Under the pieces are notes generated by a model. It was not told the origin of the DNA. It saw only the letters and a program-made list of their open reading frames with translations, and did no database searches. Source: an uncultured Sunxiuqinia sp. (lineage in GTDB: Bacteria; Bacteroidota; Bacteroidia; Bacteroidales; Prolixibacteraceae). From it: a stretch of DNA of 64,000 bases. The stretch is from assembly GCF_947495665.1 (NCBI RefSeq), contig NZ_CANLZV010000008.1, positions 124,001 to 188,000 on the forward strand. Direction: 5' to 3'. Position numbers and translations under genes: made by a program. Position 1 is the first letter of the stretch; every line of letters starts with the position of its first letter. Positions 8,864-18,081 of this stretch are shown here, in pieces.

Positions 8864-9862
8864 TTAACCGAGGGTAATCCATTGCCTGTTTTGTGTGCTT
8901 TCAACCAGCCCATCAATCACTTTCATGTTTCCAATGGCATCCGTCAGAGGCGTTGGAACGGTGGTGTTTTGAAGGATAGCCTGCGAAAAAGCATCACCTT
9001 GCAAGGTGTATTGATCGACCGGAGGAAAGGTAAACGCTTCTGTTTTTTCCCTGGTGCGTAGTGTTATCTGAGTAGATGCGTCAGGAGGGGCATTGACTGG
9101 AATTTGAATGCAGATGTGGCCCTCGTCTCCGAATATATTGGTTTGCTGAAATGGGATAAGCTGTGTTGAGCAGGTAAAGCTGGCTGTTTTCCCCGAAGGG
9201 AACTGAAGCATCCCCATGGTTAGGTGATCGGTTTTCATAACCGGATCAAACTCCATGTGCCCGACCACCTGCACAGGCTCTTCCTCAAAGATAAACCGGG
9301 GAAAGGAAGCGCAATAGCAGCCGATATCCATTAAAGCCCCACCGCCAATGTCAGCCTGGTTGCGGATGTTTTGCGGGTCGATGTTGAAATAGGAAAAAAA
9401 TGACTGCATGGTTTTGACCTCTCCAATAGCTCCGTTTTTGACCAGTTCAAATACTTTTTCCCATTGCGGATGAAAGCGATACATGAATGCTTCCATCACT
9501 TTCAAATTCGCGAAATTTTTAAGAGCTTCAGCCAGTGCCTGGGCTTCTTCTGTATTCATCCCAATAGGCTTTTCGCATAGTACATGCTTGCCGGCTTCCA
9601 AGGCTTTCATGGTCCAGTAAACGTGCATGTGGTTGGGCAGCGGATTGTAAATGGCCTCAATTTCCGGGTCCTCTAGCAGTTCTTCATACGAGCCATAGTG
9701 TTTGACAATGTCTAGATCATGTGCTGCCTGACTGGCCTTTTCGAGGGTGCGTGAAGCAATGGCTGAAACTTCGCAATACTGGCTTTTTTGGAGGGCGGGA
9801 ATAACTTTCTGCAAAGCAATTTTAGCCGTACTTAAAACGCCCCATTTAATTTTTTGAGTCAT
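8864..9862 (-). CDS. Gfo/Idh/MocA family oxidoreductase
   Basis: A 332-residue NAD(P)-dependent sugar-type dehydrogenase. The N-terminal Rossmann fold begins KIKWGVLSTAKIA, and CEKPIGMN near residue 95 contains the family's EKP lysine. The C-terminal alpha/beta substrate domain follows, with GGGALMDIGCY near 175. There is no signal peptide, so it acts in the cytoplasm. The substrate cannot be read from sequence; the closest flavour is the dihydrodiol/xylose dehydrogenase-like branch. It stands alone, convergent with the ribosomal operon. Confidence 0.88.
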   Translation of the reverse strand: MTQKIKWGVLSTAKIALQKVIPALQKSQYCEVSAIASRTLEKASQAAHDLDIVKHYGSYEELLEDPEIEAIYNPLPNHMHVYWTMKALEAGKHVLCEKPIGMNTEEAQALAEALKNFANLKVMEAFMYRFHPQWEKVFELVKNGAIGEVKTMQSFFSYFNIDPQNIRNQADIGGGALMDIGCYCASFPRFIFEEEPVQVVGHMEFDPVMKTDHLTMGMLQFPSGKTASFTCSTQLIPFQQTNIFGDEGHICIQIPVNAPPDASTQITLRTREKTEAFTFPPVDQYTLQGDAFSQAILQNTTVPTPLTDAIGNMKVIDGLVESTQNRQWITLG

Positions 9863-9978
9863 GCTGTTGGTGTTAAATTATACTCATTGGTCGGATTATT
9901 CATCGCAGACAGCTGACAAGTTAGGGAAAAAGAAATGTGGATGAAAGTATTTTCCGAATGGAGTTTGTGGTTTTAAAG

Positions 9979-10515
9979 CTAGAAAAGCGTTTGCTGGATG
10001 TTTCCTCCGGCAGGGGGCTGAATGTGTTTTTGAAGAATGATTTCAAACAACTTTACGGTTGCAAGAGCATCTCCGCCCGCGCGGTGTCTGCCGTCAATAC
10101 GGATGGCCAAATCATCGCAAAGATTACCAAGCGAGTAGGAGGGATGCCCGGGGAGATACTTCCGGCTTAACTTGACGGTGCACATGGTTTTGCGGTTGTA
10201 CTCATAGCCTAACCGCAGGTATTCTTGCTGAATAAAGCGATAGTCAAAACTCACATTGTGGGCCACAAAAGTGGTACCTTGAGTGAGTTCCACAATTTTC
10301 TTGGCGATTTCGTAAAACTTGGGGGCAGTCGCTACCATCTCATTGTCGATACCGGTGAGTTTTGTGATAAAATAAGGAATGTGACATTCCGGGTTTACCA
10401 GGCTGACAAATGAGTCGACAACTTCAGTTCCGTTATGAACATAGATCGCAATTTCTGTGATTTTTCCATGTTGTGCGCTCTGCCCGGTTGTTTCGATATC
10501 AACAATACTAAACAA
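9979..10515 (-). CDS. DnaQ-like DEDDh 3'-5' exonuclease with clamp-binding tail
   Basis: A 178-residue exonuclease: DIETTG near residue 6 (ExoI, D and E), HNVSFDYRF near 95 (ExoII, D) and HRAGGDA near 142-148 (ExoIII, H and D) give a complete DEDDh site that coordinates two metal ions. It is only the exonuclease domain, without the GIY-YIG or BRCT extensions common in relatives. The last residues, QQTLF, match the QxxLF motif by which proteins dock on the beta sliding clamp. This suggests an epsilon-type proofreading role or another clamp-associated nuclease. A downstream gene on the same strand is not evident. Confidence 0.88.
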   Translation of the reverse strand: MFSIVDIETTGQSAQHGKITEIAIYVHNGTEVVDSFVSLVNPECHIPYFITKLTGIDNEMVATAPKFYEIAKKIVELTQGTTFVAHNVSFDYRFIQQEYLRLGYEYNRKTMCTVKLSRKYLPGHPSYSLGNLCDDLAIRIDGRHRAGGDALATVKLFEIILQKHIQPPAGGNIQQTLF

Positions 10516-10715
10516 GTTTTCCTCTTTTTTTGGTGAAAATAATAAAAATGCTTTAGTTTTATTAAAATTTTAATTTGAATGCCAATTTCAGGTTTACAAG
10601 ATACATACAGCATTGGGGAAATTTGGGAAAAGTCTTTCTTTAACTGGTCGGTTATGATAAGTTTTGTGAACTTTGGCGGCATCCTCAATCGAAAATCAAT
10701 TAATTACATTATACT

Positions 10716-12020
10716 ATGAAACGGATAATTTTAATGTCTTTCTTTCTTTGTATTGGACTTATGCTCCATGCTCAAACCGCCGAAAAGAAATGGGCTGTAG
10801 GCCTTGGTGGCGGAGCCTATTACGGCAATACAAATGAAGGGATTGGCTTGATGACTGAGCTGTACTTCAGTCGGTACTTAAGCCCGTCGTTTGATTTGAT
10901 TCTGCTGAATAACCTTGGATTTTACAACTCAGAAGTTAAAAACCCGCTTGATATGGGAACTGGCTTCTTGAATTTAAGATACAAATTGAATAACGGCCAT
11001 ATTTTTGAAGAAAACAGTGCCGTACAGCCTTATCTTTATGCTGGTCCGGGATATATTTATGATAATTCAACTGAAGGGATTAACTGGGATGCCGGCTTAG
11101 GATTTAAATTCCCATTAAGTCCCAGTGTGTCGTTGTTTGTTGAAGGAGGCTTTGTGGAAGGCTTACGTGGAGAGAAAGCCGTGGAGGAAGGAACCTACAC
11201 CGAAAGCTTTTGGAGAGGTACAGGTGGTATCGAAATTAGCTTTGGCAAGTCAAAAGACTCCGACAGAGATGGGGTGCCTGACCGCAAAGACGATTGTCCG
11301 AATACGCCGGAGGGGGTTGCAGTTGATGAAACTGGTTGTCCTGTTGACAATGACAATGATGGTGTGCCTGACTACAAGGATGACTGTCCGACGGAGGTCG
11401 GTGATATTGCCTTAAATGGTTGTCCGGATCGTGATGAGGATGGTGTGCCGGATAAAGATGATGAGTGTCCGGATACAGAAGGTCTCAAAGCCTTGAACGG
11501 TTGTCCGGATGCTGATGGTGATGGAGTTGCCGATGCCGATGACCAATGTCCGGATACGCCCAAAGGGTATAAAGTCGACGCAAAAGGTTGTCCGTTTGAT
11601 GCGGATGGAGACGGTATTGTAGATGAAGAAGACGAATGTCCGCAGGAAGCTGGCATTTCCGAAAATAATGGCTGTCCGCTTAACACCGACTTTAATCACA
11701 TTCTATTTGATTTTGACAAGAGCAATATCAATGCAGCGGCGATGGACGAACTTGATGCCATTGCGCAGCTAATGAAAGATAATCCGGAAATGACCATCAG
11801 CATCTCAGGACATGCCGATGAAATTGGATCTGCAGCTTACAACATGGGCTTATCCGAAAGAAGGGCGATTGCTGTTCGCAAGTTTTTAATTGCCAAAGGA
11901 ATTGCTTCGGAACAGGTTGCTGACGTGAAATGGTTTGGAAAAACAAAACCGGTTGCCCCCAACGACACCGAGGAAGGTCGGGCTAAAAACCGACGTGTGG
12001 AGGTTGTTGTTGATAAATAG
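10716..12020 (+). CDS. OmpA-family protein with TSP type-3 repeats
   Basis: A 434-residue outer-membrane protein. A signal peptide (to about residue 20, MLHAQ) precedes an outer-membrane barrel domain (about 22-175), then five or so thrombospondin type-3 calcium-binding repeats (about 180-315, pattern DxDxDGVPDxxDxCP), then an OmpA C-terminal domain (about 322-434) with the peptidoglycan-binding signature ISGHADEIGSAAYN and NRRVEV at the end. The protein ties the outer membrane to the cell wall. The repeats make the DNA locally repetitive. A 200-bp AT-rich promoter region precedes it and a terminator follows. Confidence 0.93.
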   Translation: MKRIILMSFFLCIGLMLHAQTAEKKWAVGLGGGAYYGNTNEGIGLMTELYFSRYLSPSFDLILLNNLGFYNSEVKNPLDMGTGFLNLRYKLNNGHIFEENSAVQPYLYAGPGYIYDNSTEGINWDAGLGFKFPLSPSVSLFVEGGFVEGLRGEKAVEEGTYTESFWRGTGGIEISFGKSKDSDRDGVPDRKDDCPNTPEGVAVDETGCPVDNDNDGVPDYKDDCPTEVGDIALNGCPDRDEDGVPDKDDECPDTEGLKALNGCPDADGDGVADADDQCPDTPKGYKVDAKGCPFDADGDGIVDEEDECPQEAGISENNGCPLNTDFNHILFDFDKSNINAAAMDELDAIAQLMKDNPEMTISISGHADEIGSAAYNMGLSERRAIAVRKFLIAKGIASEQVADVKWFGKTKPVAPNDTEEGRAKNRRVEVVVDK

Positions 12021-12045
12021 CCAATCAACTGTTTTACATAGAATG

Positions 12046-12074
12046 AAAAAGCCTTGCGAAAGCAGGGCTTTTTT
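12046..12074 (+). terminator. Intrinsic terminator after the OmpA-family gene
   Basis: Stem AAAAAGCCTTGC / GCAGGGCTTTTT with a GAAA tetraloop and one wobble, ending in six T. Confidence 0.85.
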
Positions 12075-12109
12075 GGCTTTTTAAAGAATAAGCTTCGGGC
12101 AGAAACTAT

Positions 12110-12117
12110 TATCTTTG
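12110..12117 (+). promoter_or_regulatory. -7 box of argS
   Basis: TATCTTTG, the Bacteroidota -7 consensus, lies 20 bases before the argS ATG. No convincing TTTG box is visible at the -33 distance, so the assignment rests on the -7 element alone. Confidence 0.5.
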
Positions 12118-12136
12118 CCATTCAAAAAAATAGACT

Positions 12137-13930
12137 ATGCATATTGACCAAATTATAAAAGAGAAAATTGTTGAAGCTGTAGATTCACTCTATGATCAGA
12201 AAATAGAGGCCGATTCAGTACAGCTCCAAAATACCCGGAAAGATGTTGAAGGAGATGTAACGGTTGTCGTTTTTCCTTTTTTAAGGTTCTCAAAAAAATC
12301 GCCCGAGCAAACGGCTGAGCAGTTAGGCGAGTACCTCAAGGAACAGGTTGACCTGATTGATGATTTTTCGGTCATCAAAGGTTTTCTAAACCTGCTTATT
12401 TCAAAAAACTACTGGTTATCAGTTTTGGAAGATGCTGCCAATAGACCTACTTTCGGGTTTAAGGCAGCCGATGAGAATTCGCCGCTTGTAATGGTTGAAT
12501 ATTCTTCACCAAATACCAATAAACCATTGCACTTAGGTCATATTCGTAACAACTTGTTGGGTTTTTCAATTGGCGAAATCATCAAAGCGAATGGTAACAA
12601 GCTAGTAAAGACTAACATTGTAAATGACCGGGGAATCCACATTTGCAAGTCGATGTATGCCTGGAAGCAATGGGGTGAAGGAAAAACACCGGAAAATACA
12701 GGCATTAAAGGCGATCACCTGGTAGGCGATTTTTATGTGTTGTTTGATAAGCACTACAAGCAGGAAATCAGTGAGCTGCAGGAAAAAGGCCTGAGCAAAG
12801 AAGAAGCCGAGCAACAGGCGCCTTCGATTGTCGCTGCGCGCGAAATGTTGCTGAAGTGGGAAGCCAAAGACCCCGAGGTGATCGAATTGTGGGAAATGAT
12901 GAACCAGTGGGTGTACGACGGATTTGATGTGACTTACAAAGAACTGGGCGTTGACTTTGATAAAATTTATTACGAATCGGACACTTACCTTGTTGGAAAA
13001 GAGGAGGTACTAAGAGGATTAAAGGAAGGAATCTTTTACCAGCGCGAGGATCAGTCGGTTTGGGCCGATTTAACCGCTGATGGATTGGATGAGAAAATTC
13101 TTCTGCGGAGCGATGGTACTTCGGTATACATGACCCAGGATATTGGTACGGCTAAATTACGTTTCAACGACTATACAATTGACAAAATGGTTTATGTTGT
13201 TGGAAACGAGCAAAATTACCATTTTCAGGTTTTATCTGTTTTGCTGGATAAGCTGGGCTTTGACTGGGGAAAAGGACTGCATCACTTCTCGTATGGAATG
13301 GTGGAACTGCCTCACGGAAAAATGAAATCGCGCGAAGGAACCGTGGTGGATGCCGATGACTTGATGGCTGAAATGATTGAAGTGGCACGGAAAACTTCCG
13401 AAGAACTTGGTAAGCTTGAAGGCTATACCGAAGCGGAACTGGCCGAAACCTATAAAACCATTGCTTTGGGCGCCCTGAAATATTTCATGTTGAAAGTGGA
13501 CCCCAAGAAAAACATGTTGTTTAATCCGGAAGAATCGATCGACTTTAATGGAAACACCGGACCATTCATCCAGTATACCTATGCCCGTATTCGTTCGGTT
13601 ATCCGGAAAGCTGAGTCCAATGGTATTCAATTGAACAAACAACTGACCCAATCCATCTCGCTGTCAGAGAAAGAACAGGAATTAATTAAGTCGATCTCGC
13701 TGTTCCCTGCCGTTATCAAAGAAGCTGGCGATGCATACAGCCCGGCAGTAATTGCCAACTACATCTACAGCCTGGTCAAAGAGTTTAATCAGTTCTATCA
13801 CGATCATTCCATTTTGGGTGAAGAGGATGAAGCTGTTCGAAACTTCCGTTTGGTGCTTTCGCAAACCATTGCTAATGTGGTGGAGTCGGGTATGAAGCTG
13901 TTGGGAATAAACGTGCCGGAGCGCATGTAA
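12137..13930 (+). CDS. argS: Arginine--tRNA ligase
   Basis: A 597-residue class I synthetase that charges tRNA-Arg. The N-terminal tRNA D-loop recognition domain precedes the HIGH-type motif in SPNTNKPLHLGHIRNN (residues about 120-135). GKMKSREG near 395 stands at the KMSKS position and is diverged, as usual for ArgRS. The C-terminal DALR anticodon-binding domain ends with LGINVPERM, the standard C-terminus. The length is normal. Monocistronic, with its own -7 box and a strong terminator. Confidence 0.97.
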   Translation: MHIDQIIKEKIVEAVDSLYDQKIEADSVQLQNTRKDVEGDVTVVVFPFLRFSKKSPEQTAEQLGEYLKEQVDLIDDFSVIKGFLNLLISKNYWLSVLEDAANRPTFGFKAADENSPLVMVEYSSPNTNKPLHLGHIRNNLLGFSIGEIIKANGNKLVKTNIVNDRGIHICKSMYAWKQWGEGKTPENTGIKGDHLVGDFYVLFDKHYKQEISELQEKGLSKEEAEQQAPSIVAAREMLLKWEAKDPEVIELWEMMNQWVYDGFDVTYKELGVDFDKIYYESDTYLVGKEEVLRGLKEGIFYQREDQSVWADLTADGLDEKILLRSDGTSVYMTQDIGTAKLRFNDYTIDKMVYVVGNEQNYHFQVLSVLLDKLGFDWGKGLHHFSYGMVELPHGKMKSREGTVVDADDLMAEMIEVARKTSEELGKLEGYTEAELAETYKTIALGALKYFMLKVDPKKNMLFNPEESIDFNGNTGPFIQYTYARIRSVIRKAESNGIQLNKQLTQSISLSEKEQELIKSISLFPAVIKEAGDAYSPAVIANYIYSLVKEFNQFYHDHSILGEEDEAVRNFRLVLSQTIANVVESGMKLLGINVPERM

Positions 13931-13942
13931 AGGACGAAAATA

Positions 13943-13975
13943 AAAAAGGGGGTCAGAATTGACCCCCAGCTTTTT
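13943..13975. terminator. Intrinsic terminator between argS and the small Cys protein
   Basis: Perfect stem GGGGGTCA / TGACCCCC with loop GAAT, then AGC and five T; an A run precedes it, so it may also serve the convergent small gene that ends at 13974. Confidence 0.85.
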
Positions 13976-14201
13976 ACAAAATTGCGATTCGTGAAAAAGG
14001 GACTTTATTTTCTCGTTGACACAAGCAGCTTTTATGCTCTTTGATTAAAACGGCCCGGTCATAACTAGTGAGCGAATTAAGATATGCGATTCTTTCTGGA
14101 AGACTTAATTGCCGGATATGTTTGTAGGCACATGTTTCTGTTTCCTCCTTCATGGGGCAACCAAATACAAGTCCGTAATAATATGAGTTTTCCTCTTTCA
14201 T
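13974..14201 (-). CDS. Small conserved cysteine-containing protein
   Basis: A 75-residue protein: MKEENSYYYG, then FGCPMKEETETCAYKHIRQLSLPERIAYL and a late CLCQRENK. The CP-x7-C spacing and the closing CxC are conserved in small Bacteroidota proteins I remember, which is why I accept this short frame as a gene. No membrane segment or signal is visible. Cys-rich ends could bind metal or form disulfides; the function is unknown. It is convergent with argS and divergent from ffh. Confidence 0.6.
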   Translation of the reverse strand: MKEENSYYYGLVFGCPMKEETETCAYKHIRQLSLPERIAYLNSLTSYDRAVLIKEHKSCLCQRENKVPFSRIAIL

Positions 14202-14330
14202 CCCAGCATTTAACTTTAAGATCCATTATAAGAACCTACACCCCTTTATCCTGTTTTCGGGGAAAAGGTAACCCAGGGAACTCCACTTTTTTTTATTTTG
14301 TTTTAAAAATTTCTCTTTATTTAATTTTTG

Positions 14331-14338
14331 TATTTTTG
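14331..14338 (+). promoter_or_regulatory. -7 box of the ffh-folD unit
   Basis: TATTTTTG within a very AT-rich stretch, 38 bases before the ffh ATG. The match to TAnnTTTG is exact; the -33 element is not clear. Confidence 0.45.
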
Positions 14339-14375
14339 CAGCAGCTTGAGAATTAATCACTATCATTACTAAAAT

Positions 14376-15704
14376 ATGTTTGAGAATCTTAACGAAAAAT
14401 TAGAGCGGTCGTTTCAGTTATTAAAAGGACAGGGACGGATCACCGAAATTAATATAGCCGAAACCTTAAAGGAGGTGCGTCGGGCATTGCTTGATGCCGA
14501 TGTCAATTTTAAAATCGCTAAGTCTTTCACCGAAACAGTAAAGGAAAAAGCCTTGGGGCAGGACGTCCTGTCGGCTGTTAAGCCAGGTGAGATGATGGTT
14601 AAGATTGTGCATGACGAACTCGCCTTATTGATGGGGGGGAAGTCAGTTGACATTAATTTAACAGGAAATCCAACCATTATTTTGATTGCTGGTCTGCAAG
14701 GATCCGGTAAAACGACTTTCTCAGGGAAACTATCGAAGTTAATCAAGAGCAAACGTGGGAAAAACCCGTTGCTGGTTGCTGGTGACGTTTATCGTCCGGC
14801 TGCCATTGACCAGTTGAAGGTATTGGGCGAGCAAATTAATGTGCCGGTTTATACCGAAGAAGGCAATAAAGAGCCGGTTAAAATTGCTCAGGCCGCTATT
14901 AAACACGCCAAAGCCAACGGACACGATGTTGTTATCATTGACACCGCTGGTCGTTTAGCGGTTGACGAAGAAATGATGAACGAGATCAGCGCTGTGAAGA
15001 AAGCCGTTTCTCCTCACGAGATTTTGTTTGTTGTTGACTCCATGACTGGTCAGGATGCTGTTAATACCGCTAAAGAATTTAACGATCGCTTAAATTTCGA
15101 TGGGGTTGTTCTAACCAAACTGGATGGTGATACCCGTGGTGGAGCTGCCTTGTCAATCCGCACAGTGGTTGATAAGCCAATTAAATTTGTGGGTACTGGC
15201 GAAAAAATGGAAGCCCTTGATGTGTTCCACCCCGAGCGGATGGCTGATCGTATCTTAGGGATGGGAGACATTGTTTCGCTGGTTGAAAAAGCTCAGGAAC
15301 AATTTGATGCTGATGAAGCCCGCAAGCTTCAAAAGAAACTGGCTAAAAACCAATTCAGTTTTGACGATTTCCTGAAGCAGATTCAGCAAATCAAAAAAAT
15401 GGGAAATATTAAAGACCTTGCCGCGATGATTCCTGGCATGGGAAAAGCCCTTAAAAATATCGATATTGAAGATGATGCCTTTAAGCACATTGAAGCCATT
15501 ATTTACTCCATGACACCGGCTGAACGTAATGACCCTTCTTTGTTGAATGGTTCGCGCAGAAAACGGATTGCCCAAGGAGCCGGAACGGAAATACAGGAAG
15601 TCAATCGCCTGATCAAGCAATTCTCCGAGACCCGAAAAATGATGAAGATGGTGTCTCAAGGGAAAAACATGGGCCGTATGATGGGGAATTTACCAAGGAG
15701 ATAA
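14376..15704 (+). CDS. ffh: Signal recognition particle protein (SRP54)
   Basis: A 442-residue GTPase that, with 4.5S RNA, delivers nascent membrane proteins to FtsY. The N domain (1-90) precedes the G domain with P-loop GLQGSGKTT (about 106-114), DTAGRL, TKLDGDTRGG and the family's ALD box. The C-terminal methionine-rich M domain (from about 300) ends MGRMMGNLPRR. It is followed by folD after 18 bases, so both are probably co-transcribed. Confidence 0.97.
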   Translation: MFENLNEKLERSFQLLKGQGRITEINIAETLKEVRRALLDADVNFKIAKSFTETVKEKALGQDVLSAVKPGEMMVKIVHDELALLMGGKSVDINLTGNPTIILIAGLQGSGKTTFSGKLSKLIKSKRGKNPLLVAGDVYRPAAIDQLKVLGEQINVPVYTEEGNKEPVKIAQAAIKHAKANGHDVVIIDTAGRLAVDEEMMNEISAVKKAVSPHEILFVVDSMTGQDAVNTAKEFNDRLNFDGVVLTKLDGDTRGGAALSIRTVVDKPIKFVGTGEKMEALDVFHPERMADRILGMGDIVSLVEKAQEQFDADEARKLQKKLAKNQFSFDDFLKQIQQIKKMGNIKDLAAMIPGMGKALKNIDIEDDAFKHIEAIIYSMTPAERNDPSLLNGSRRKRIAQGAGTEIQEVNRLIKQFSETRKMMKMVSQGKNMGRMMGNLPRR

Positions 15705-15722
15705 ACGCAGTAATTCAATACA

Positions 15723-16598
15723 ATGAAATTAATTGACGGAAAACAAACAGCAACTGATATCAAGAAGGAAATCGCGGCTGAAGTTCGTGAAATGGTTGCA
15801 GCAGGAGCTAAAAAGCCTCACTTGGCGGCAATTCTGGTTGGACACGATGGCGGAAGCGAGACCTATGTGGCTTTCAAGATAAAAGATTGCGAAGAGGTAG
15901 GATTTAAATCAAGTTTAATTCGTTTCGAAGACGATGTGACTGAAGAGCAGCTTTTGGCGAAGGTAAACGAATTGAACAACGATGCGGATGTGGATGGATT
16001 CATCGTTCAGCTTCCTCTGCCGAAACATATTTCAGAGCAGAAAGTGATTGAGGCCATCGATCCGAAGAAAGATGTGGACGGCTTTCATCCGATCAACGTT
16101 GGACGCATGGTGATTGGCTTGCCTTGTTTTGTTTCGGCTACGCCCGATGGGATTGTTGAATTGTTGAAACGTTACAATATTGAAACTTCGGGGAAAGACT
16201 GTGTGGTTGTTGGACGGAGTAACATTGTTGGACGTCCGATGAGTGTCCTGATGTCGCAAAAAGCCATCAACGCCACCGTAACTGTGGCTCATAGCCGTAC
16301 CAAAGATTTGGAAGCCCTGTGTGCCAAAGCCGATATTCTGATTGCTGCTATTGGTATTCCTGAGTTTATTAAAGGGAATATGGTTAAAGAAGGAGCGGTG
16401 GTTATTGATGTGGGGACAACCCGCGTAAAATCAGACCAAACGAAATCAGGCTTTAAGCTGAAGGGCGATGTTGCTTTTGACGAAGTAGCTGCAAAGTGTT
16501 CATACATTACTCCGGTGCCCGGAGGGGTAGGACCGATGACGCGTGTGGCTTTGTTGAAAAACACGCTGCTGGCGGCAAAAAAGGAAATTTACAACTAA
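15723..16598 (+). CDS. folD: Bifunctional methylene-THF dehydrogenase / methenyl-THF cyclohydrolase
   Basis: A 291-residue cytoplasmic enzyme that interconverts 5,10-methylene-THF and 10-formyl-THF using NADP. Signatures: [14 protein letters not shown] with the catalytic Lys, [30 protein letters not shown] for the dinucleotide, and [11 protein letters not shown]. The length is normal. It follows ffh closely and ends at a hairpin terminator. Confidence 0.97.
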   Translation: MKLIDGKQTATDIKKEIAAEVREMVAAGAKKPHLAAILVGHDGGSETYVAFKIKDCEEVGFKSSLIRFEDDVTEEQLLAKVNELNNDADVDGFIVQLPLPKHISEQKVIEAIDPKKDVDGFHPINVGRMVIGLPCFVSATPDGIVELLKRYNIETSGKDCVVVGRSNIVGRPMSVLMSQKAINATVTVAHSRTKDLEALCAKADILIAAIGIPEFIKGNMVKEGAVVIDVGTTRVKSDQTKSGFKLKGDVAFDEVAAKCSYITPVPGGVGPMTRVALLKNTLLAAKKEIYN

Positions 16599-16618
16599 TT
16601 TTTTTGAACAATATTATT

Positions 16619-16651
16619 TAAAAAAGGTGGCTCGTTCGGTCACCTTTTTTT
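16619..16651 (+). terminator. Intrinsic terminator of ffh-folD
   Basis: Stem AAAAAAGGTG / CACCTTTTTT enclosing GCTCGTTCGGT, followed by further T. Confidence 0.85.
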
Positions 16652-16689
16652 GAATTTGATTGTTTAACTTTATAAAAATATTTGTACTG

Positions 16690-17508
16690 ATGAGAACACA
16701 CAAAATTACAATCCCCGGCTTGATTATGCTGTTTGCCCTTGTCGTATTGATGGAGTCGTGCAGCACTGTGCCCTTGACCGGAAGGAGCCAGATGAGTTTA
16801 TTGCCTGAGTCGAATATGGTAGCCATGAGTTTAACGAGCTACGATCAGTTCCTGGATTCGAATAAGGTATCGACCAATCAACCACAAGTTGAAATGGTTA
16901 AGCGGGCAGGGCGGAATATTTCAGCTGCGGTAGAAAAATACCTGAAAGAAAATGGTTACGAAAGCTATTTGCAATACTTTGATTGGGAGTTTAACCTGGT
17001 TGAAAGCGAGGTGCCAAATGCCTGGTGTATGCCTGGTGGAAAAGTGGTGATTTACTCCGGAATCCTGCCTTTGACACAATCTGAAGCTGGGTTAGCTGTG
17101 GTGATGGGGCATGAAATAGCCCATGCTGTTGCCCGTCATGGAAATGAGCGCATGAGTCACTCTATGTTGGTGCAAATGGGCGGAATGGCTTTGGGCGAAG
17201 CCCTTAAACAAAAACCCAACGAAACGCAGGCTATCTTTTCTGCTGCTTATGGATTGGGCTCCCAGTATGGAGTTATGCTGCCTTTTTCGCGTCAGCACGA
17301 ATACGAAGCGGATAAAATGGGGCTTATTTTTATGGCTATGGCCGGATATAATCCACAAGAGGCTGTTGCTTTTTGGCAACGCATGTCGGCCAACAGTGGT
17401 CAAAAACCTCCTGAGTTTTTAAGTACACACCCTGTAGACTCCAAACGGATTGCGGCTTTGAACGAAATTATGCCGGAAGCCATGAGGTTATATGAGGCCA
17501 GTAAGTAA
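16690..17508 (+). CDS. M48 family metalloprotease, lipoprotein
   Basis: A 272-residue zinc protease anchored as a lipoprotein. The start ATG at 16690 gives MRTHKITIPG, a hydrophobic stretch and lipobox LMESC with the acyl Cys at about 20; an upstream TTG would add ten residues. HEIAH (about 148-152) and EADKMG (about 222) provide the zinc ligands and catalytic Glu. STHPVDSKRI near the C-terminus is the typical LoiP/Oma1-like tail. Such enzymes degrade misfolded envelope proteins in the periplasm. It is single, with its own AT-rich upstream region. Confidence 0.92.
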   Translation: MRTHKITIPGLIMLFALVVLMESCSTVPLTGRSQMSLLPESNMVAMSLTSYDQFLDSNKVSTNQPQVEMVKRAGRNISAAVEKYLKENGYESYLQYFDWEFNLVESEVPNAWCMPGGKVVIYSGILPLTQSEAGLAVVMGHEIAHAVARHGNERMSHSMLVQMGGMALGEALKQKPNETQAIFSAAYGLGSQYGVMLPFSRQHEYEADKMGLIFMAMAGYNPQEAVAFWQRMSANSGQKPPEFLSTHPVDSKRIAALNEIMPEAMRLYEASK

Positions 17509-17581
17509 TTTTTCAGCTTCAATATCTTGAAAATAAAATGCTGTTTATTAACAGTTTTCGATTATTTCCAAAATAATTTTT

Positions 17582-17589
17582 TATTTTTG
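17582..17589 (+). promoter_or_regulatory. -7 box of the PUR-family gene
   Basis: TATTTTTG, with TTTTCG 21 bases upstream as an imperfect -33 element. The TTG at 17595 is too close to serve as a start; ATG 17628 fits. Confidence 0.5.
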
Positions 17590-17627
17590 GTACATTGAAT
17601 TCGGAAAATAACTTAACTACGAGCAAG

Positions 17628-18020
17628 ATGGAAGGCTTTGATAAAAAAGATGAAATGAAAGAGGGCGACAGTAAATTTAGAGAAGAAATCTTTTCGAAAG
17701 CTGTAAGAGCCGGAAAAAGAACCTATTTTTTCGATGTAAAATCAACGCGAAAAGATGAGTATTATTTAACAATTACTGAGAGTAAGAAACGTTACGATCA
17801 GGATGGAAAGTTTCACTTCGAGAAACACAAAATCTTTCTGTACAAAGAGGATTTTGAGAAGTTTTCTGATGGTTTAAATGAGGTTATCGACTTTATTAAA
17901 GCCAGTCAGTCAATTGAAGATGCAGAAATTGATATTGAAATGACAATTTCTGAGGATGAGGAAGAGGTAATGACTACGAAGGATTATACCAGCGTTGACT
18001 TTGATGACTTGAATAGCTGA
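17628..18020 (+). CDS. PUR-family DNA/RNA-binding protein (DUF3276)
   Basis: A 130-residue protein with one PUR-alpha-like repeat: FSKAVRAGKRTYFFDVKSTRKDEYYLTITESKKR, then KHKIFLYKEDFEKF and a helix. The acidic tail (ISEDEEEV...) is low complexity. Spirochaete and Bacteroidota PUR proteins bind single-stranded nucleic acid; the Borrelia relative is a regulator. The ATG at 17628 gives the usual N-terminus, whereas an earlier TTG would overlap the promoter. It is transcribed alone. Confidence 0.88.
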   Translation: MEGFDKKDEMKEGDSKFREEIFSKAVRAGKRTYFFDVKSTRKDEYYLTITESKKRYDQDGKFHFEKHKIFLYKEDFEKFSDGLNEVIDFIKASQSIEDAEIDIEMTISEDEEEVMTTKDYTSVDFDDLNS

Positions 18021-18040
18021 TTGATAATTGAAAGTATAAA

Positions 18041-18079
18041 AAAGAAGGCTGCTTAATTTAAAGCAGCCTTCTTTTTTTA
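18041..18079. terminator. Strong bidirectional terminator
   Basis: Perfect 14-bp stem AAAGAAGGCTGCTT / AAGCAGCCTTCTTT with loop AATTTA, flanked by A and T runs. It separates the convergent PUR gene and the minus-strand coaE/DnaJ unit. Confidence 0.93.
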
Positions 18080-18081
18080 TA

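Noticed and set aside
11255-11690. Tandem DNA repeats and antisense open frames in the OmpA-family gene
   Set aside because: They follow from the repeated TSP3 protein motif; the antisense frames have no start context and no homology.
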